This document shows, piece by piece, positions 42,486-50,418 of a stretch of 64,000 nt of DNA. The notes below the pieces were generated by a model. It ran no database searches. It was not told where the DNA came from and saw only the letters and a list, made by a program, of their open reading frames with translations. The stretch spans positions 1,302,001 through 1,366,000 of the forward strand of contig CAWHEL010000002.1 of the NCBI GenBank assembly GCA_963828555.1, read 5' to 3'. The stretch comes from JADJPO01 sp963828555. Its GTDB lineage: Bacteria > Actinomycetota > Actinomycetes > Actinomycetales > Kineosporiaceae. The first letter of the stretch is position 1. Every line of letters starts with the position of its first letter. The position numbers and the translations under genes are program-made.

Positions 42486-43007
42486 TCAGCCGGGCAGCTC
42501 GCGGGCGACGGCCTCGGCGATGACGTCGCAGGCGGCCGGGGTACGCACCACCAGCCGCACCTCACGCACCCGGGTGATCGTGTTGGTCAGGGTGCCGGTA
42601 GCGACCCGGGTGGCGATGTCGATCGGCCAGTACGGGTGGGTCATGCCCAGCGGGGCCATCGCGAGGGTGGTGGCGCCGAGCGAATCGGCGACGGCCAGCA
42701 CGTTGCGGTAGCCCGCGGCGAGCAGGTACTCGGGCCGGCGCATCGAGTACACCGGCACCACCACATGGATCAGCCACCGGGCCGCCAGGTCGCCCCCCGT
42801 CGTCGAGACCGCTTCACCTGCCGTCCAGCTCCCCGGTTCGCTCAGGGCCATCAGCTCTGCGTAGGCGGCCTCCGCGACCGGCCCGGCGGCGCGCAGCAGA
42901 TCGGGGTCGGCGCGCCCCACCAGGCGGCCGTACCGGTCGACCACCGGGCGGACGACGGCGTCTGCCGGTTCGTGGGCCAGATCACCCACCACGACCCGCA
43001 GCCTCAT
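42486..43007 (-). CDS. Macro-domain-like protein
   Basis: This 173-residue protein reads MRLRVVVGDLAHEPADAVV (strand followed by the adenine loop region), then SWTAGEAVSTTGGDLAARWL and IHVVVPVY, and YRNVLAVADSLGATTLAMAP with LGMTHPYWPIDIA. This is the macrodomain pattern of proteins that bind ADP-ribose or remove it from targets. The first loop lacks the usual Asn-Ala-Ala-Asn, so catalytic activity is uncertain. It faces the E1 gene with 15 bases between stops. Confidence 0.75.
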   Translation of the reverse strand: MRLRVVVGDLAHEPADAVVRPVVDRYGRLVGRADPDLLRAAGPVAEAAYAELMALSEPGSWTAGEAVSTTGGDLAARWLIHVVVPVYSMRRPEYLLAAGYRNVLAVADSLGATTLAMAPLGMTHPYWPIDIATRVATGTLTNTITRVREVRLVVRTPAACDVIAEAVARELPG

Positions 43008-43103
43008 CTCGGCCCCCCTCGCTCGATCCCGCCAGCCTCCAACGCCTGCCGGGCTGAAGTCCAGGGAAATCGACGGTCAGGGACGGGGCGGGCCTGGCTC
43101 GGC

Positions 43104-44453
43104 TCAGCCGAGCCGGCAGCCCACCACCGTGGTCGCCATCGTGTCCACGGCCGAGCGGACCGCGGTGTTCTTGCCCACCAGCCCGTTCTCCAGCAGCACG
43201 AAGATCCGCTCCTTCCCGTCCGCCCCCTTCGCCACCCCGCTGAGGGCGACGGCGTCGGACAGGGTGCCGGTCTTGGCGATCACCTGGCCTCGGGCGCACG
43301 CGTGCTGCGGCGCCTGGAAGCGGTGCAGGAGGGTTCCGGTCATGCCGGCCCGCGGCAGGGCCCCCCAGGAGAACACGATCGCCGCGTCCTCAGGGTCGGC
43401 GTGCAGTGCCCGGAGCACGCCGGCGAGGGTGGCCGCCGGCATCCGGTTGGCCCGGGACAGGCCCGAGCCGTCGAACACCTTCAGCCCGGCCGTCGGCACG
43501 CCGGCCCGCTTGAGCAGGGCGAGCTCGTTGTCCAGCGCCCCGCGCCAGGTCGGGGCGAACCCCCGCGCGCGGGCGGCGTGCCGCAACAGGAACTCGGCGT
43601 AGTCGTTGACGCTGCCGTTCAGCATCGTGCTCAGCATCCGGGAGACCGGGGCCGACCGCGACGTGGCCAGGTCGGTGCACCGGCGTGGGGTGGCCGCGTT
43701 GCCGCGCACCGTCGCGGTGATCCCCTTCTTCTTCAGCGCGGTGGCCAGGATGGCGCCCACGGCGACCCGGCTGTCGGCACCGCGGTAGCCGGCCAGAGCC
43801 AGGCCACGCACCCGCTGCACGTCCTCGCGCAGATAGGAGGCCGTCCACCCCGGGGCGGGCGTCGGTGCGGGGAAGAGTGAGGCGTCGAGGTGGAGCGAGA
43901 CCGCGGCGCGCCGGCGCAGGGACAGTTGAGCGGCTGTCTGGGTGGCCATCGACTCCAGTCGGGCCCGGGTCAGCGAGGGGTCGCCGCCGCCGCGCACGTA
44001 GAGCGCCGCGGGGGTGGCGTCGCTCTGGCAGATCCGGGTGAGCAGGGTGTCAGTGGGGGCCATCGAGTGCAGCACCGTGTGGGCGGTGAGCAGCTTCTGG
44101 TTGGAGGCGGGCATCCGGGTGCGGCCGTCGTTATGCCGCCACAGCACGGTGCCGTCGGCCGGGTCGATCACGAGGCCGGACAGGGCCGGGCCCAAGTACT
44201 TGCTGGTGGTCGCCGTCGCGGTCAACTGGCTGGTCATTGCCAGGGTGAAGGCCTGCGGTGTGAGCGTTGTGGCCAGCGCAGGCGGGGGTGCGGCCAGGGC
44301 GGTCACCGGAGCCCGTCCGGTCACCGGCTCGCGGGTGTCGTCGGTCGTGGTGGTGGCCGCAGCCGCGGCGGGGGCGGCAAGCAGTGTGGTGGCCAGGGTG
44401 ATCACTGGCAGGGTGATCACAAGGGTCATGGGCAGGGCGCGTCGGGCTGTCAC
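43104..44453 (-). CDS. dacB: D-alanyl-D-alanine carboxypeptidase/endopeptidase (PBP4, S13)
   Basis: This 449-residue exported enzyme trims or cleaves peptidoglycan cross-links. The GTG at 44453, preceded by GAGGAA at the right spacing, gives an excellent signal peptide (TARRALPMTLVITLPVITLA through the AAAA run). The active site has Ser117-x-x-Lys120 in MPASNQKLL, the SxN motif in LNGSVNDYAEFLL and the KTG motif in VIAKTGTLSDAVALSG. A Thr/Ala-rich linker of about 45 residues follows the signal. ATG 44492 would add a non-export N-terminus and lies in a repeat. It is divergent from the V-ATPase operon. Confidence 0.92.
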   Translation of the reverse strand: MTARRALPMTLVITLPVITLATTLLAAPAAAAATTTTDDTREPVTGRAPVTALAAPPPALATTLTPQAFTLAMTSQLTATATTSKYLGPALSGLVIDPADGTVLWRHNDGRTRMPASNQKLLTAHTVLHSMAPTDTLLTRICQSDATPAALYVRGGGDPSLTRARLESMATQTAAQLSLRRRAAVSLHLDASLFPAPTPAPGWTASYLREDVQRVRGLALAGYRGADSRVAVGAILATALKKKGITATVRGNAATPRRCTDLATSRSAPVSRMLSTMLNGSVNDYAEFLLRHAARARGFAPTWRGALDNELALLKRAGVPTAGLKVFDGSGLSRANRMPAATLAGVLRALHADPEDAAIVFSWGALPRAGMTGTLLHRFQAPQHACARGQVIAKTGTLSDAVALSGVAKGADGKERIFVLLENGLVGKNTAVRSAVDTMATTVVGCRLG

Positions 44454-44477
44454 CTCCGCTTCCTCGGCTGATTGCCG

Positions 44478-44550
44478 CCCCGAATTCAGCACAACCCATG
44501 GTTCAGGCCGAGAATCGGCTCTTTGGAGGGGGTTCTGGTGAATCTCGGGG
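44478..44550. repeat. Family B palindrome, copy 2
   Basis: CCCCGAATTCAGCACAACCC on the left matches the reverse complement of GGGTTCTGGTGAATCTCGGGG on the right except at a few positions. It lies 25 bases from the dacB start in the divergent region before the ATPase operon. Confidence 0.75.
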
Positions 44551-44585
44551 CGTCACCCGCCTGAAGATGCAGATCGGTGAGATTG

Positions 44586-44657
44586 CCCGATGTCAGCGCA
44601 ACTCCCGGTTCGAGCCCTGAATTCGCTCGCGTAAGGGGGTTGCGTGGAACTCGGGGC
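44586..44657. repeat. Family B palindrome, copy 3 (diverged)
   Basis: CCCGATGTCAGCGCAACTCC pairs imperfectly with GGGGTTGCGTGGAACTCGGG. The inner part (GGTTCGAGCCCTGAATTC) resembles the inner part of copy 2, so the two are tandem relatives. The rest of 44454-44750 shows no gene; the ATPase promoter should lie here. Confidence 0.65.
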
Positions 44658-44750
44658 ACGTCCAGAGGTCGATGACGTTCGTCCCCTGCGGCGTGCGGCG
44701 AGGCGGCGCAGTCTCGCAGCAGGGCCTCGTGACGCGCGGGGAGGTCGGCC

Positions 44751-45221
44751 ATGCCCGGTCGTGAGCTGCTGGAGCGCTTCCGCCCGGCCTCGGCCCCGGG
44801 GGCGGTCGGTCGAGTGGGGGTCCCCTCCGACGTCCACGAGGACGCCGAAGTCTTGGCTGTGCTCAGCGCGCTCGGCCCCACCGTGGCTCAGGCGGAAGCG
44901 GTCCGCGAGCAGGCGCGGCAGAGTGCCCGTTCGCTCGCCGAGGAGGCCGAGCGGCAGGCCCAGGCGCTCCAGGCCCGCGCCCGGCTGGAGGCCACCGAGG
45001 CCCGGGCCACGGCGGCCGCCCAGGCCCGTGAGACCGGCCGACGCGAGGGCGAGAGACTCATGGCGGAGGCGCAGACGCAGGCGAGATCCCTTCTGACGCA
45101 GGCCGAGCGTGACCTCCCGGCGGTGGTGGACCGGGTGATCGCCGGTCTTCGGCGCCAGGTGGCGTCGCCGGGCTCACCGCCATCGGGCGCGGGCCCGATA
45201 TGCCCAGCAGGCCGGTCATGA
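44751..45221 (+). CDS. V/A-type ATPase subunit G (peripheral stalk)
   Basis: First gene of the operon; 156 residues. After a 30-residue N-terminus it is an almost continuous amphipathic coiled coil rich in Ala, Glu, Arg and Gln (VAQAEAVREQARQSARSLAE, EAERQAQALQARARLEATEA), typical of the stalk subunit that pairs with subunit E. GGGGAGG lies about 8 bases before the ATG. The last 20 residues leave the coil. It overlaps subunit C by ATGA. The subunit call depends on operon position and coiled-coil character, because this subunit has little sequence conservation. Confidence 0.75.
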   Translation: MPGRELLERFRPASAPGAVGRVGVPSDVHEDAEVLAVLSALGPTVAQAEAVREQARQSARSLAEEAERQAQALQARARLEATEARATAAAQARETGRREGERLMAEAQTQARSLLTQAERDLPAVVDRVIAGLRRQVASPGSPPSGAGPICPAGRS

Positions 45222-46147
45222 GCGCCGGCTGGGTCGCCGCCAGCGTCCGGGCTCGGGCCATGGCGCGGCGTCGGCTGGGCCTCGCCGGGGTCCGGCGGCT
45301 GGCGGTCGCGCCCTCGCTGGAAGCCGCCCGGGACCAGCTCACCTCCACGGCCTATGCGGACGTCCTCACTGCCCCAGCCGGTCTGGCGGAGGCACAACGG
45401 GCGATCGCCGCGGCGGTGCTCTGGCAGATCCGGGTGCTGGCCGGCTGGATGCCCTCGGCCGGCACCACGTTGGCCCGGATCGCGGCCGCCGCGTTCGAGC
45501 GCGAGAACTTGGTCGGGCACCTCAGCGGTCTCGCCGGGGTACCGGCGCCGCCTCCCTTCGACCTGGGCACCCTGACGACGGTCTGGAATCGGGTGCGGGG
45601 CACGACCACCCCCGAGGCCGCCCTGGCCGAGATCGCCGCCTCACCCTGGGGAGAGGTCACCCCCGGGGACCTCACCGCCGTGCGCGACGAGCTGACCGCG
45701 GCGTGGCTGCGCCGGGTGGCCCTGCTCGGCCCGGCCCCCCAGGCCTGGGCCTGCACGGCCGCCGTCCTGCTCATCGCCCGGATCCAGGTGCTCGAAGGTC
45801 GCCGCCTCGCGGGGCCGGCGGCCTCCCAGCTGACCGGTCTGATCGGCCCCGACTGGACCGGCGCCTGCTCGCTGCAGGACCTGAGCGCTGGCGTCTACCT
45901 CTCCGCCCGACGGGTGCTGGACGGGGTGCCTGCACCCGAGCGGCTGTGGGTGGCCGAGGCAGGGCTCTGGACCACGCTGGCGGACGACGGCACGCGACTG
46001 CTGCGCCGTCCGATCGCCGGCCCGGAGCACACGATCGGCGCGATCGCCGTTCTCGCGGCGGACGCCTGGCGGGTGTCGGCGGCGCTCGCCGCGGCAGCCT
46101 CGGGCGGCGCGGGCGACCTGGAGGAGGTGTTGGGCGGTGTTGCCTGA
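45218..46147 (+). CDS. V/A-type ATPase subunit C (AC39-like)
   Basis: This 309-residue, helix-rich protein corresponds to the funnel-shaped C subunit that links the central stalk to the membrane ring. It shows repeated three-helix units: ARDQLTSTAYADVLTAPAGL, AAAVLWQIRVLAGWMPSAGT, FERENLVGHLSGLAG and LLIARIQVLEGRRLAG. The ATG at 45218 overlaps the preceding stop as ATGA, better than ATG 45200. Sequence conservation is low, so the call rests on length, helix pattern and place between the G and I genes. Confidence 0.75.
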   Translation: MSAGWVAASVRARAMARRRLGLAGVRRLAVAPSLEAARDQLTSTAYADVLTAPAGLAEAQRAIAAAVLWQIRVLAGWMPSAGTTLARIAAAAFERENLVGHLSGLAGVPAPPPFDLGTLTTVWNRVRGTTTPEAALAEIAASPWGEVTPGDLTAVRDELTAAWLRRVALLGPAPQAWACTAAVLLIARIQVLEGRRLAGPAASQLTGLIGPDWTGACSLQDLSAGVYLSARRVLDGVPAPERLWVAEAGLWTTLADDGTRLLRRPIAGPEHTIGAIAVLAADAWRVSAALAAAASGGAGDLEEVLGGVA

Positions 46148-47450
46148 CCGACTGCGCCCGCAGCGCATGCGCCGCGTGGTCCTCGTCGTCCCCGAGCCTG
46201 GCCTGGCGGAGGCGTTGCTCCGGGTGGGGCAGGCGGGGGTGGTGGAGCTGGACCTGCCCTCGAGCGACCAGAGCGCGCCGACCGACCTGAACGCCGTCTC
46301 GGCGGCAGCCGTGCGGCGCGACGGCCTCGCCGCCCTCGCCGGGTGGACCCCAGAGGTCGAGCTGGCAGGCCTGGGAGCCCGCCTGGACGAGGTGGGCGCG
46401 GCGGCGGTGCCGGTGAAGGCACCGGCCGGGATCCAGCCGCCCACCCGTCTGCCCGGCCGGGCTGCCGGTCGTACCTTCGACCTGCTGGTGGAGACCTACA
46501 CGACGGTGCCCTACCGCGATGTCGACCCCACACTCGCGGCCGGTCTGGCCTATGTCGCCATGTTCGGCATGATGTTCGGCGACCTCGGCCACGGTGCCGT
46601 GCTGCTGCTCGGTGCCGTGCTGCTGCGCTCCGGGCGCCTGCCGGGGCGACTCGGCCGCTCGCCCGGGCTGCGCCGGTCCTGGCCCTTCCTGGCCGGCGGC
46701 GGGCTGGCGAGCATGGTGTTCGGCGTCCTGTACGGCGAGTTCTTCGGGCCCACCGGGATCGTCCCGGTGCTCTGGCTGGAGCCGCTGGCGGAACCGATCC
46801 CGATGCTGCTGACCGCAGTCGGGGTGGGCGCGGTCCTGATCGCCGGCGCCTATGCGCTGGGCACGGTCAACCGGGTCCGCGAGGGGGGGTGGGGCTACGC
46901 CCTGTACGCCCGGACGGGCGTCGCCGGATCGATGCTCTTCCTCGCCCTGGGGCTGACCGTCGCCGGGGTCGCCCTCGACGTGCGCTGGCTGGTCGCTGCC
47001 AGCGTGGTCGCTGCCGCGGCCGGGCTCACCCTGGCCTTCATGGGCCTGCTCGTGGAGTCGGGCGGGGGCGCTGCCGGCGTGATCCAGTCGGTGGTAGAAC
47101 TCGTCGACCTGGTCATCCGGCTCGGTTCCAACGTCGTCTCCTTCGCGCGGCTGGCCGCGTTCGGGCTCACCCACGCGGCGCTCGGCGCAGTGGTGTGGCA
47201 GGGGACGGCTGCGCTCTGGGGCCCCGGGATCGGCGCCCTCGCGGGCACCGTCGTGTTCGTCGCCGGGAACGCGCTGACCTTCGCCCTCGAAGCCCTGGTC
47301 GCCGGCATTCAGGCCCTGCGCCTGGAGTACTACGAGCTCTTCTCCCGCGTCTTCGCCGAGGAGGGCCGTCCGTTCCGGCCGTGGCGGTTGCCGGATCCCC
47401 AGGATCCGGCCGACCGTGAGCGGCCCCGTACACGCGAGGTGAACCCGTGA
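46137..47450 (+). CDS. V/A-type ATPase subunit I (a subunit, 116-kDa family)
   Basis: This 437-residue subunit is shorter than typical (about 650) because the N-terminal cytoplasmic arm is reduced to about 120 residues (GWTPEVELAGLGARLDEVGA). The membrane part keeps the landmarks FGMMFGDLGHGAVLLLGAVL, SMVFGVLYGEFFG, NVVSFARLAAFGLTHAAL and LEALVAGIQALRLEYYELFS. The arginines in SFARLAAF and IQALRLEYYE are the expected proton half-channel residues. It begins at GTG 46137, overlapping subunit C by 11 bases. It forms the stationary channel next to the c-ring. Confidence 0.92.
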   Translation: MLPDRLRPQRMRRVVLVVPEPGLAEALLRVGQAGVVELDLPSSDQSAPTDLNAVSAAAVRRDGLAALAGWTPEVELAGLGARLDEVGAAAVPVKAPAGIQPPTRLPGRAAGRTFDLLVETYTTVPYRDVDPTLAAGLAYVAMFGMMFGDLGHGAVLLLGAVLLRSGRLPGRLGRSPGLRRSWPFLAGGGLASMVFGVLYGEFFGPTGIVPVLWLEPLAEPIPMLLTAVGVGAVLIAGAYALGTVNRVREGGWGYALYARTGVAGSMLFLALGLTVAGVALDVRWLVAASVVAAAAGLTLAFMGLLVESGGGAAGVIQSVVELVDLVIRLGSNVVSFARLAAFGLTHAALGAVVWQGTAALWGPGIGALAGTVVFVAGNALTFALEALVAGIQALRLEYYELFSRVFAEEGRPFRPWRLPDPQDPADRERPRTREVNP

Positions 47451-47893
47451 CTGCCTGGCTGACCGTGGGTCCGGTCCTGCTCTCCGTGGCGCTGATCAGT
47501 GCCGCGATGCTCGTGATCCGCCGGGGCGGCCGGCCCGCCCTGGCGCTCGCGGTGGCGGGCCCCGTCGTGCTGCTGGCAGCGGCGCTCGCCGTGCTGGTGG
47601 TGGTGCTCACCGACGCCCCGGCCGCGGCCTCCATGGTGACGTCCGCGGTGGCGCCCTCGGCGGATGCGGCAGCGCAGACAGCGAACGGCTCGGCCCTGAT
47701 CGGTGCGGCGATCGCGGTGGCCGGGTCCTCGATCGGCGCCGCGATCGCCGTGGCCTACACCGGTGCGGCGGCGCTGGCTGCGATGAGCGAGCGACCCGAG
47801 ATGTTCGGCCGGGCCATGGTCGTGGTGGGTCTGGCGGAGGGGATCGCGATCTACGGCCTGATCGTCGCGATCATCCTGATCGGGAAGGCCTGA
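47447..47893 (+). CDS. V/A-type ATPase subunit K (c-ring proteolipid)
   Basis: This 148-residue proteolipid has four membrane helices. The ion-binding carboxylate is Glu131 in GLAEGIAIYGLIVAIIL (helix 4). The first pair of helices (VGPVLLSVALISAAMLVIR, LALAVAGPVVLLAAALAVLV) has no carboxylate, so each subunit carries one site per four helices. Helix 3, GSALIGAAIAVAGSSIGAAI, lacks Gln or Thr-Gln sodium ligands, which favours protons (inference). GTGA overlap with subunit I. Confidence 0.92.
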   Translation: MTAWLTVGPVLLSVALISAAMLVIRRGGRPALALAVAGPVVLLAAALAVLVVVLTDAPAAASMVTSAVAPSADAAAQTANGSALIGAAIAVAGSSIGAAIAVAYTGAAALAAMSERPEMFGRAMVVVGLAEGIAIYGLIVAIILIGKA

Positions 47894-47894
47894 C

Positions 47895-48137
47895 ATGACT
47901 GCGGAGGAGGTCACCACCGGAATCGTGGTGGCGATCGGTGACCCCTCCCGGCTGGCCGGCTATGCGTTGGCCGGCGCCGAGGTGCTGACGGCACGCACTG
48001 CGGCTGCGGCGATCGCCGCCTGGGAGGCGCTGGGTGGGGGTGTCGGGCTCGCGCTGCTCACCGCCGAGGCGGCCGCGGCACTGGGGACCAGGCTCGACCA
48101 GCCGGGCGTACCGCTCACGGCGGTGATCGCCGGATGA
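47895..48137 (+). CDS. V/A-type ATPase subunit F
   Basis: This small 80-residue Rossmann-like central-stalk subunit reads VVAIGDPSRLAGYALAGAEV, then VGLALLTAEAAAALGTRLDQ and VPLTAVIAG. The family's typical start is IAVIGDxDTVxGFRLAGV, recognisable here. It is about 20 residues shorter at the C-terminus than usual. One base separates it from the c-ring gene and it overlaps subunit E. Confidence 0.85.
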   Translation: MTAEEVTTGIVVAIGDPSRLAGYALAGAEVLTARTAAAAIAAWEALGGGVGLALLTAEAAAALGTRLDQPGVPLTAVIAG

Positions 48138-48658
48138 CGCTCCTGCCCCCCGAGGCGGAGGCCGCGCTGGCCCCGGTCCGTGCGCGGCTGCTCGAGGATG
48201 CCCGGCGCGAGGCCGACCAGCTGCTCCGCGACGCTCGCCGCGACTGCGAGGCCCGTCTGGAGCAGGCCCGGCGCGAGGCCGAGGCGATCGTGGCCCAGGC
48301 ACGTGACGCCGGCGCGGCGCAGGCCGCGCAGAGCGTGGCGCGCGATGTCGCCCGCGCCCGGCGGGAGGCGCGCGGGGTGGTGCTGGCGACCCAGGAGTCG
48401 CTGCGGGTGCGGGTGCGCGACGCCGTCCGCTCGGCCGTCGGGGCGCTGCGAGGGGAGGTGGGGTACTCCGAGCTGCTGGCCACCCTGGGGGCCTCGGCCC
48501 GGGTCGTGCTCGGCGACGGTGCCGTGGTCCACGAGGCGCCCGACGGCGGGGTGCTGGCCGAGTGCGGATCCCGTCGGGTGGACCTGTCCCTGCCGGCACT
48601 GGCGGATCGAGTGATGGACGAGTGCGCCGGGGAGGTGGCCGCGCTGTGGACGCGATGA
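48134..48658 (+). CDS. V/A-type ATPase subunit E (peripheral stalk)
   Basis: This 174-residue protein has an N-terminal coiled coil (ARREADQLLRDARRDCEARL, EQARREAEAIVAQARDA) and a C-terminal globular part (VRSAVGALRGEVGYSELLAT, CGSRRVDLSLPALADRVMDE) as in E subunits. The signature end, where the residue pattern VDNTLxxRLexa is normal, appears as VDLSLPALADRV. It pairs with subunit G to hold the catalytic head. ATGA-type overlaps on both sides. Confidence 0.85.
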   Translation: MTLLPPEAEAALAPVRARLLEDARREADQLLRDARRDCEARLEQARREAEAIVAQARDAGAAQAAQSVARDVARARREARGVVLATQESLRVRVRDAVRSAVGALRGEVGYSELLATLGASARVVLGDGAVVHEAPDGGVLAECGSRRVDLSLPALADRVMDECAGEVAALWTR

Positions 48659-50418
48659 CCGGGCAGGAACCCCGCGGCTCCGGGCGGGTCACTCGGGTGA
48701 ACGGACCGCTGGTGCAGGTCGAGGGCCTCGGCTCGGTGCGGATGCTCGACGTGGTCGAGATCGGTGAGGCGGCGATCCAGGCCGAGACGGTGGCCCTGGC
48801 CGGCCCGCTCGCGACGCTGCAGGCCTACGAGTACACCGGGGGGATCCGGGTGGGCGACGTCGCCGGCGGAACCGGCCTGCCGTTGGCTGCTCCCCTCGGC
48901 CCGGGTCTGCTCGGGCAGGTCTTCGACGGGCTGCTCCGGCCGCTGTCCGGCGCCGACGTGTGGCTGACTCCCCAGCGCAGCCGCTCGGGCTCACCGAGCG
49001 GGGGGAGCTGGGCGTTCGTGCCCGACCCGGCCGCCGCCGACCTGGTCGGGTCGGCGGTCGGCCCGGGCACCCGGCTCGGGACCGTGCCCGGTTCGGGGCC
49101 GCTGGAGCACCGGGTCCTCGTGCCGCCGGAGATGCAGGGGGAGCTGGCCGACCTCGCCGGGCCGGGAGAGCTGGGCGTCGGGGCCGTGGTGGCCCGGGTC
49201 GGGGGTCGAGCGGTGCACATGGTCGAGCCATGGCCGGTGCGCCTGCCGCGGCCGTTCGCCCGGCGGGTCGACGAGGCCGTCGCGCTGCAGACCGGTCAGC
49301 GGGTGATCGACCTGCTGTTCCCCGTGGCCCGGGGGTCCGCGGCGGCGGTGCCCGGTGGCTTCGGCACGGGGAAGACGTTGCTGCTGCAGCAGATCGCCAA
49401 GTGGTGCGACGCCGACGTGATCGTCTATGTGGGCTGCGGCGAGCGCGGCAACGAGATGGCCGACGTGCTGAGCGAGCTGCGCGAGACCTCGGACCCACGC
49501 ACCGGAGGGCGGCTGGCCGACCGGAGTGTGATCATCGCCAACACCTCGAACATGCCGATGATGGCCCGGGAGGCGAGCATCTACACCGGCATCACCGTCG
49601 CCGAGTACTTCCGCGACATGGGGTACGACGCGGTGGTGATCGCCGACTCCACCTCGCGCTGGGCCGAGGCACTGCGCGAGTTCGCCTCCCGCTCCGGTGC
49701 CCTTCCCGCCGAGGAGGGCTACCCGGCCGACCTGGCCTCGGCGCTCGCCGCCTTCTACGAGCGGGCCGGACGCGTGCGCACCCAGGGCGGTGACGTCGGC
49801 TCCGTCACGGTGATCGGCGCGGTGTCGCCGCCCGGTGGCGACCTGACCGAGCCGGTCACCACCGCGACCCAGCGGTTCGTCGGCGCGGTCTGGTCGCTCG
49901 ACCGGGACCTCGCCTACGCGCGGCACTACCCCGCCGTCAGCTGGACCGGCTCGTTCTCCCGCGAGGTGGACGCCCTGTCGGGCTGGCACGCCGCCCAGGG
50001 CGAGCCCGACTGGGTGCGCCACCGGGCGCGGGCCGCTGCGCTGCTCGCCGAGGCGGACCGACTGGCGGCGCTGGCCGAGATCCTCGGTGCGCAGTCGCTG
50101 CCCGGGCACGAGCGGATGGTCCTGCTGGCCGGGCGCCTGCTGCGCGACGGGGTGCTGATGCAGAGCGCGCTGAGCGCGAACGACAGCTACTGCTCCTCGG
50201 CCAAGGCGGAGGCGCTGCTGTCGATGGTGCTGGACGTCGCCGAGGCCTGCGACCGGCTGGTGCAGGGCGGGGTGCCCGCCACTGCGGTGGAGGAGTACGA
50301 CCTGTCACCGGTGATCCGGGCGCGGGAGGAGATCGGTCCCCGGGATGCCGACGGCGTCCGGTCGCGCCGGGACGCCGTCCTCGCCCGCATGGCGGCCGAG
50401 CTGGAGGCACCGTCATGA
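48655..50418 (+). CDS. V/A-type ATPase catalytic subunit A
   Basis: This 587-residue ATPase subunit begins with the beta-barrel (GSGRVTRVNGPLVQVEGLG), has the bulge domain typical of A subunits (about 110-190), and the P-loop GGFGTGKT at about residues 234-241 (GPFGAGKT is the usual form). It continues with VYVGCGERGNEMADVLSEL, NTSNMPMMAREASIYTGIT, VVIADSTSRWAEALREFASR, GALPAEEGYPADLASALAAF and VTVIGAVSPPGGDLTEPVT. All catalytic residues, including Glu in GCGERGNE, are in place. ATG 48655 overlaps the preceding stop (ATGA). Confidence 0.96.
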   Translation: MTGQEPRGSGRVTRVNGPLVQVEGLGSVRMLDVVEIGEAAIQAETVALAGPLATLQAYEYTGGIRVGDVAGGTGLPLAAPLGPGLLGQVFDGLLRPLSGADVWLTPQRSRSGSPSGGSWAFVPDPAAADLVGSAVGPGTRLGTVPGSGPLEHRVLVPPEMQGELADLAGPGELGVGAVVARVGGRAVHMVEPWPVRLPRPFARRVDEAVALQTGQRVIDLLFPVARGSAAAVPGGFGTGKTLLLQQIAKWCDADVIVYVGCGERGNEMADVLSELRETSDPRTGGRLADRSVIIANTSNMPMMAREASIYTGITVAEYFRDMGYDAVVIADSTSRWAEALREFASRSGALPAEEGYPADLASALAAFYERAGRVRTQGGDVGSVTVIGAVSPPGGDLTEPVTTATQRFVGAVWSLDRDLAYARHYPAVSWTGSFSREVDALSGWHAAQGEPDWVRHRARAAALLAEADRLAALAEILGAQSLPGHERMVLLAGRLLRDGVLMQSALSANDSYCSSAKAEALLSMVLDVAEACDRLVQGGVPATAVEEYDLSPVIRAREEIGPRDADGVRSRRDAVLARMAAELEAPS

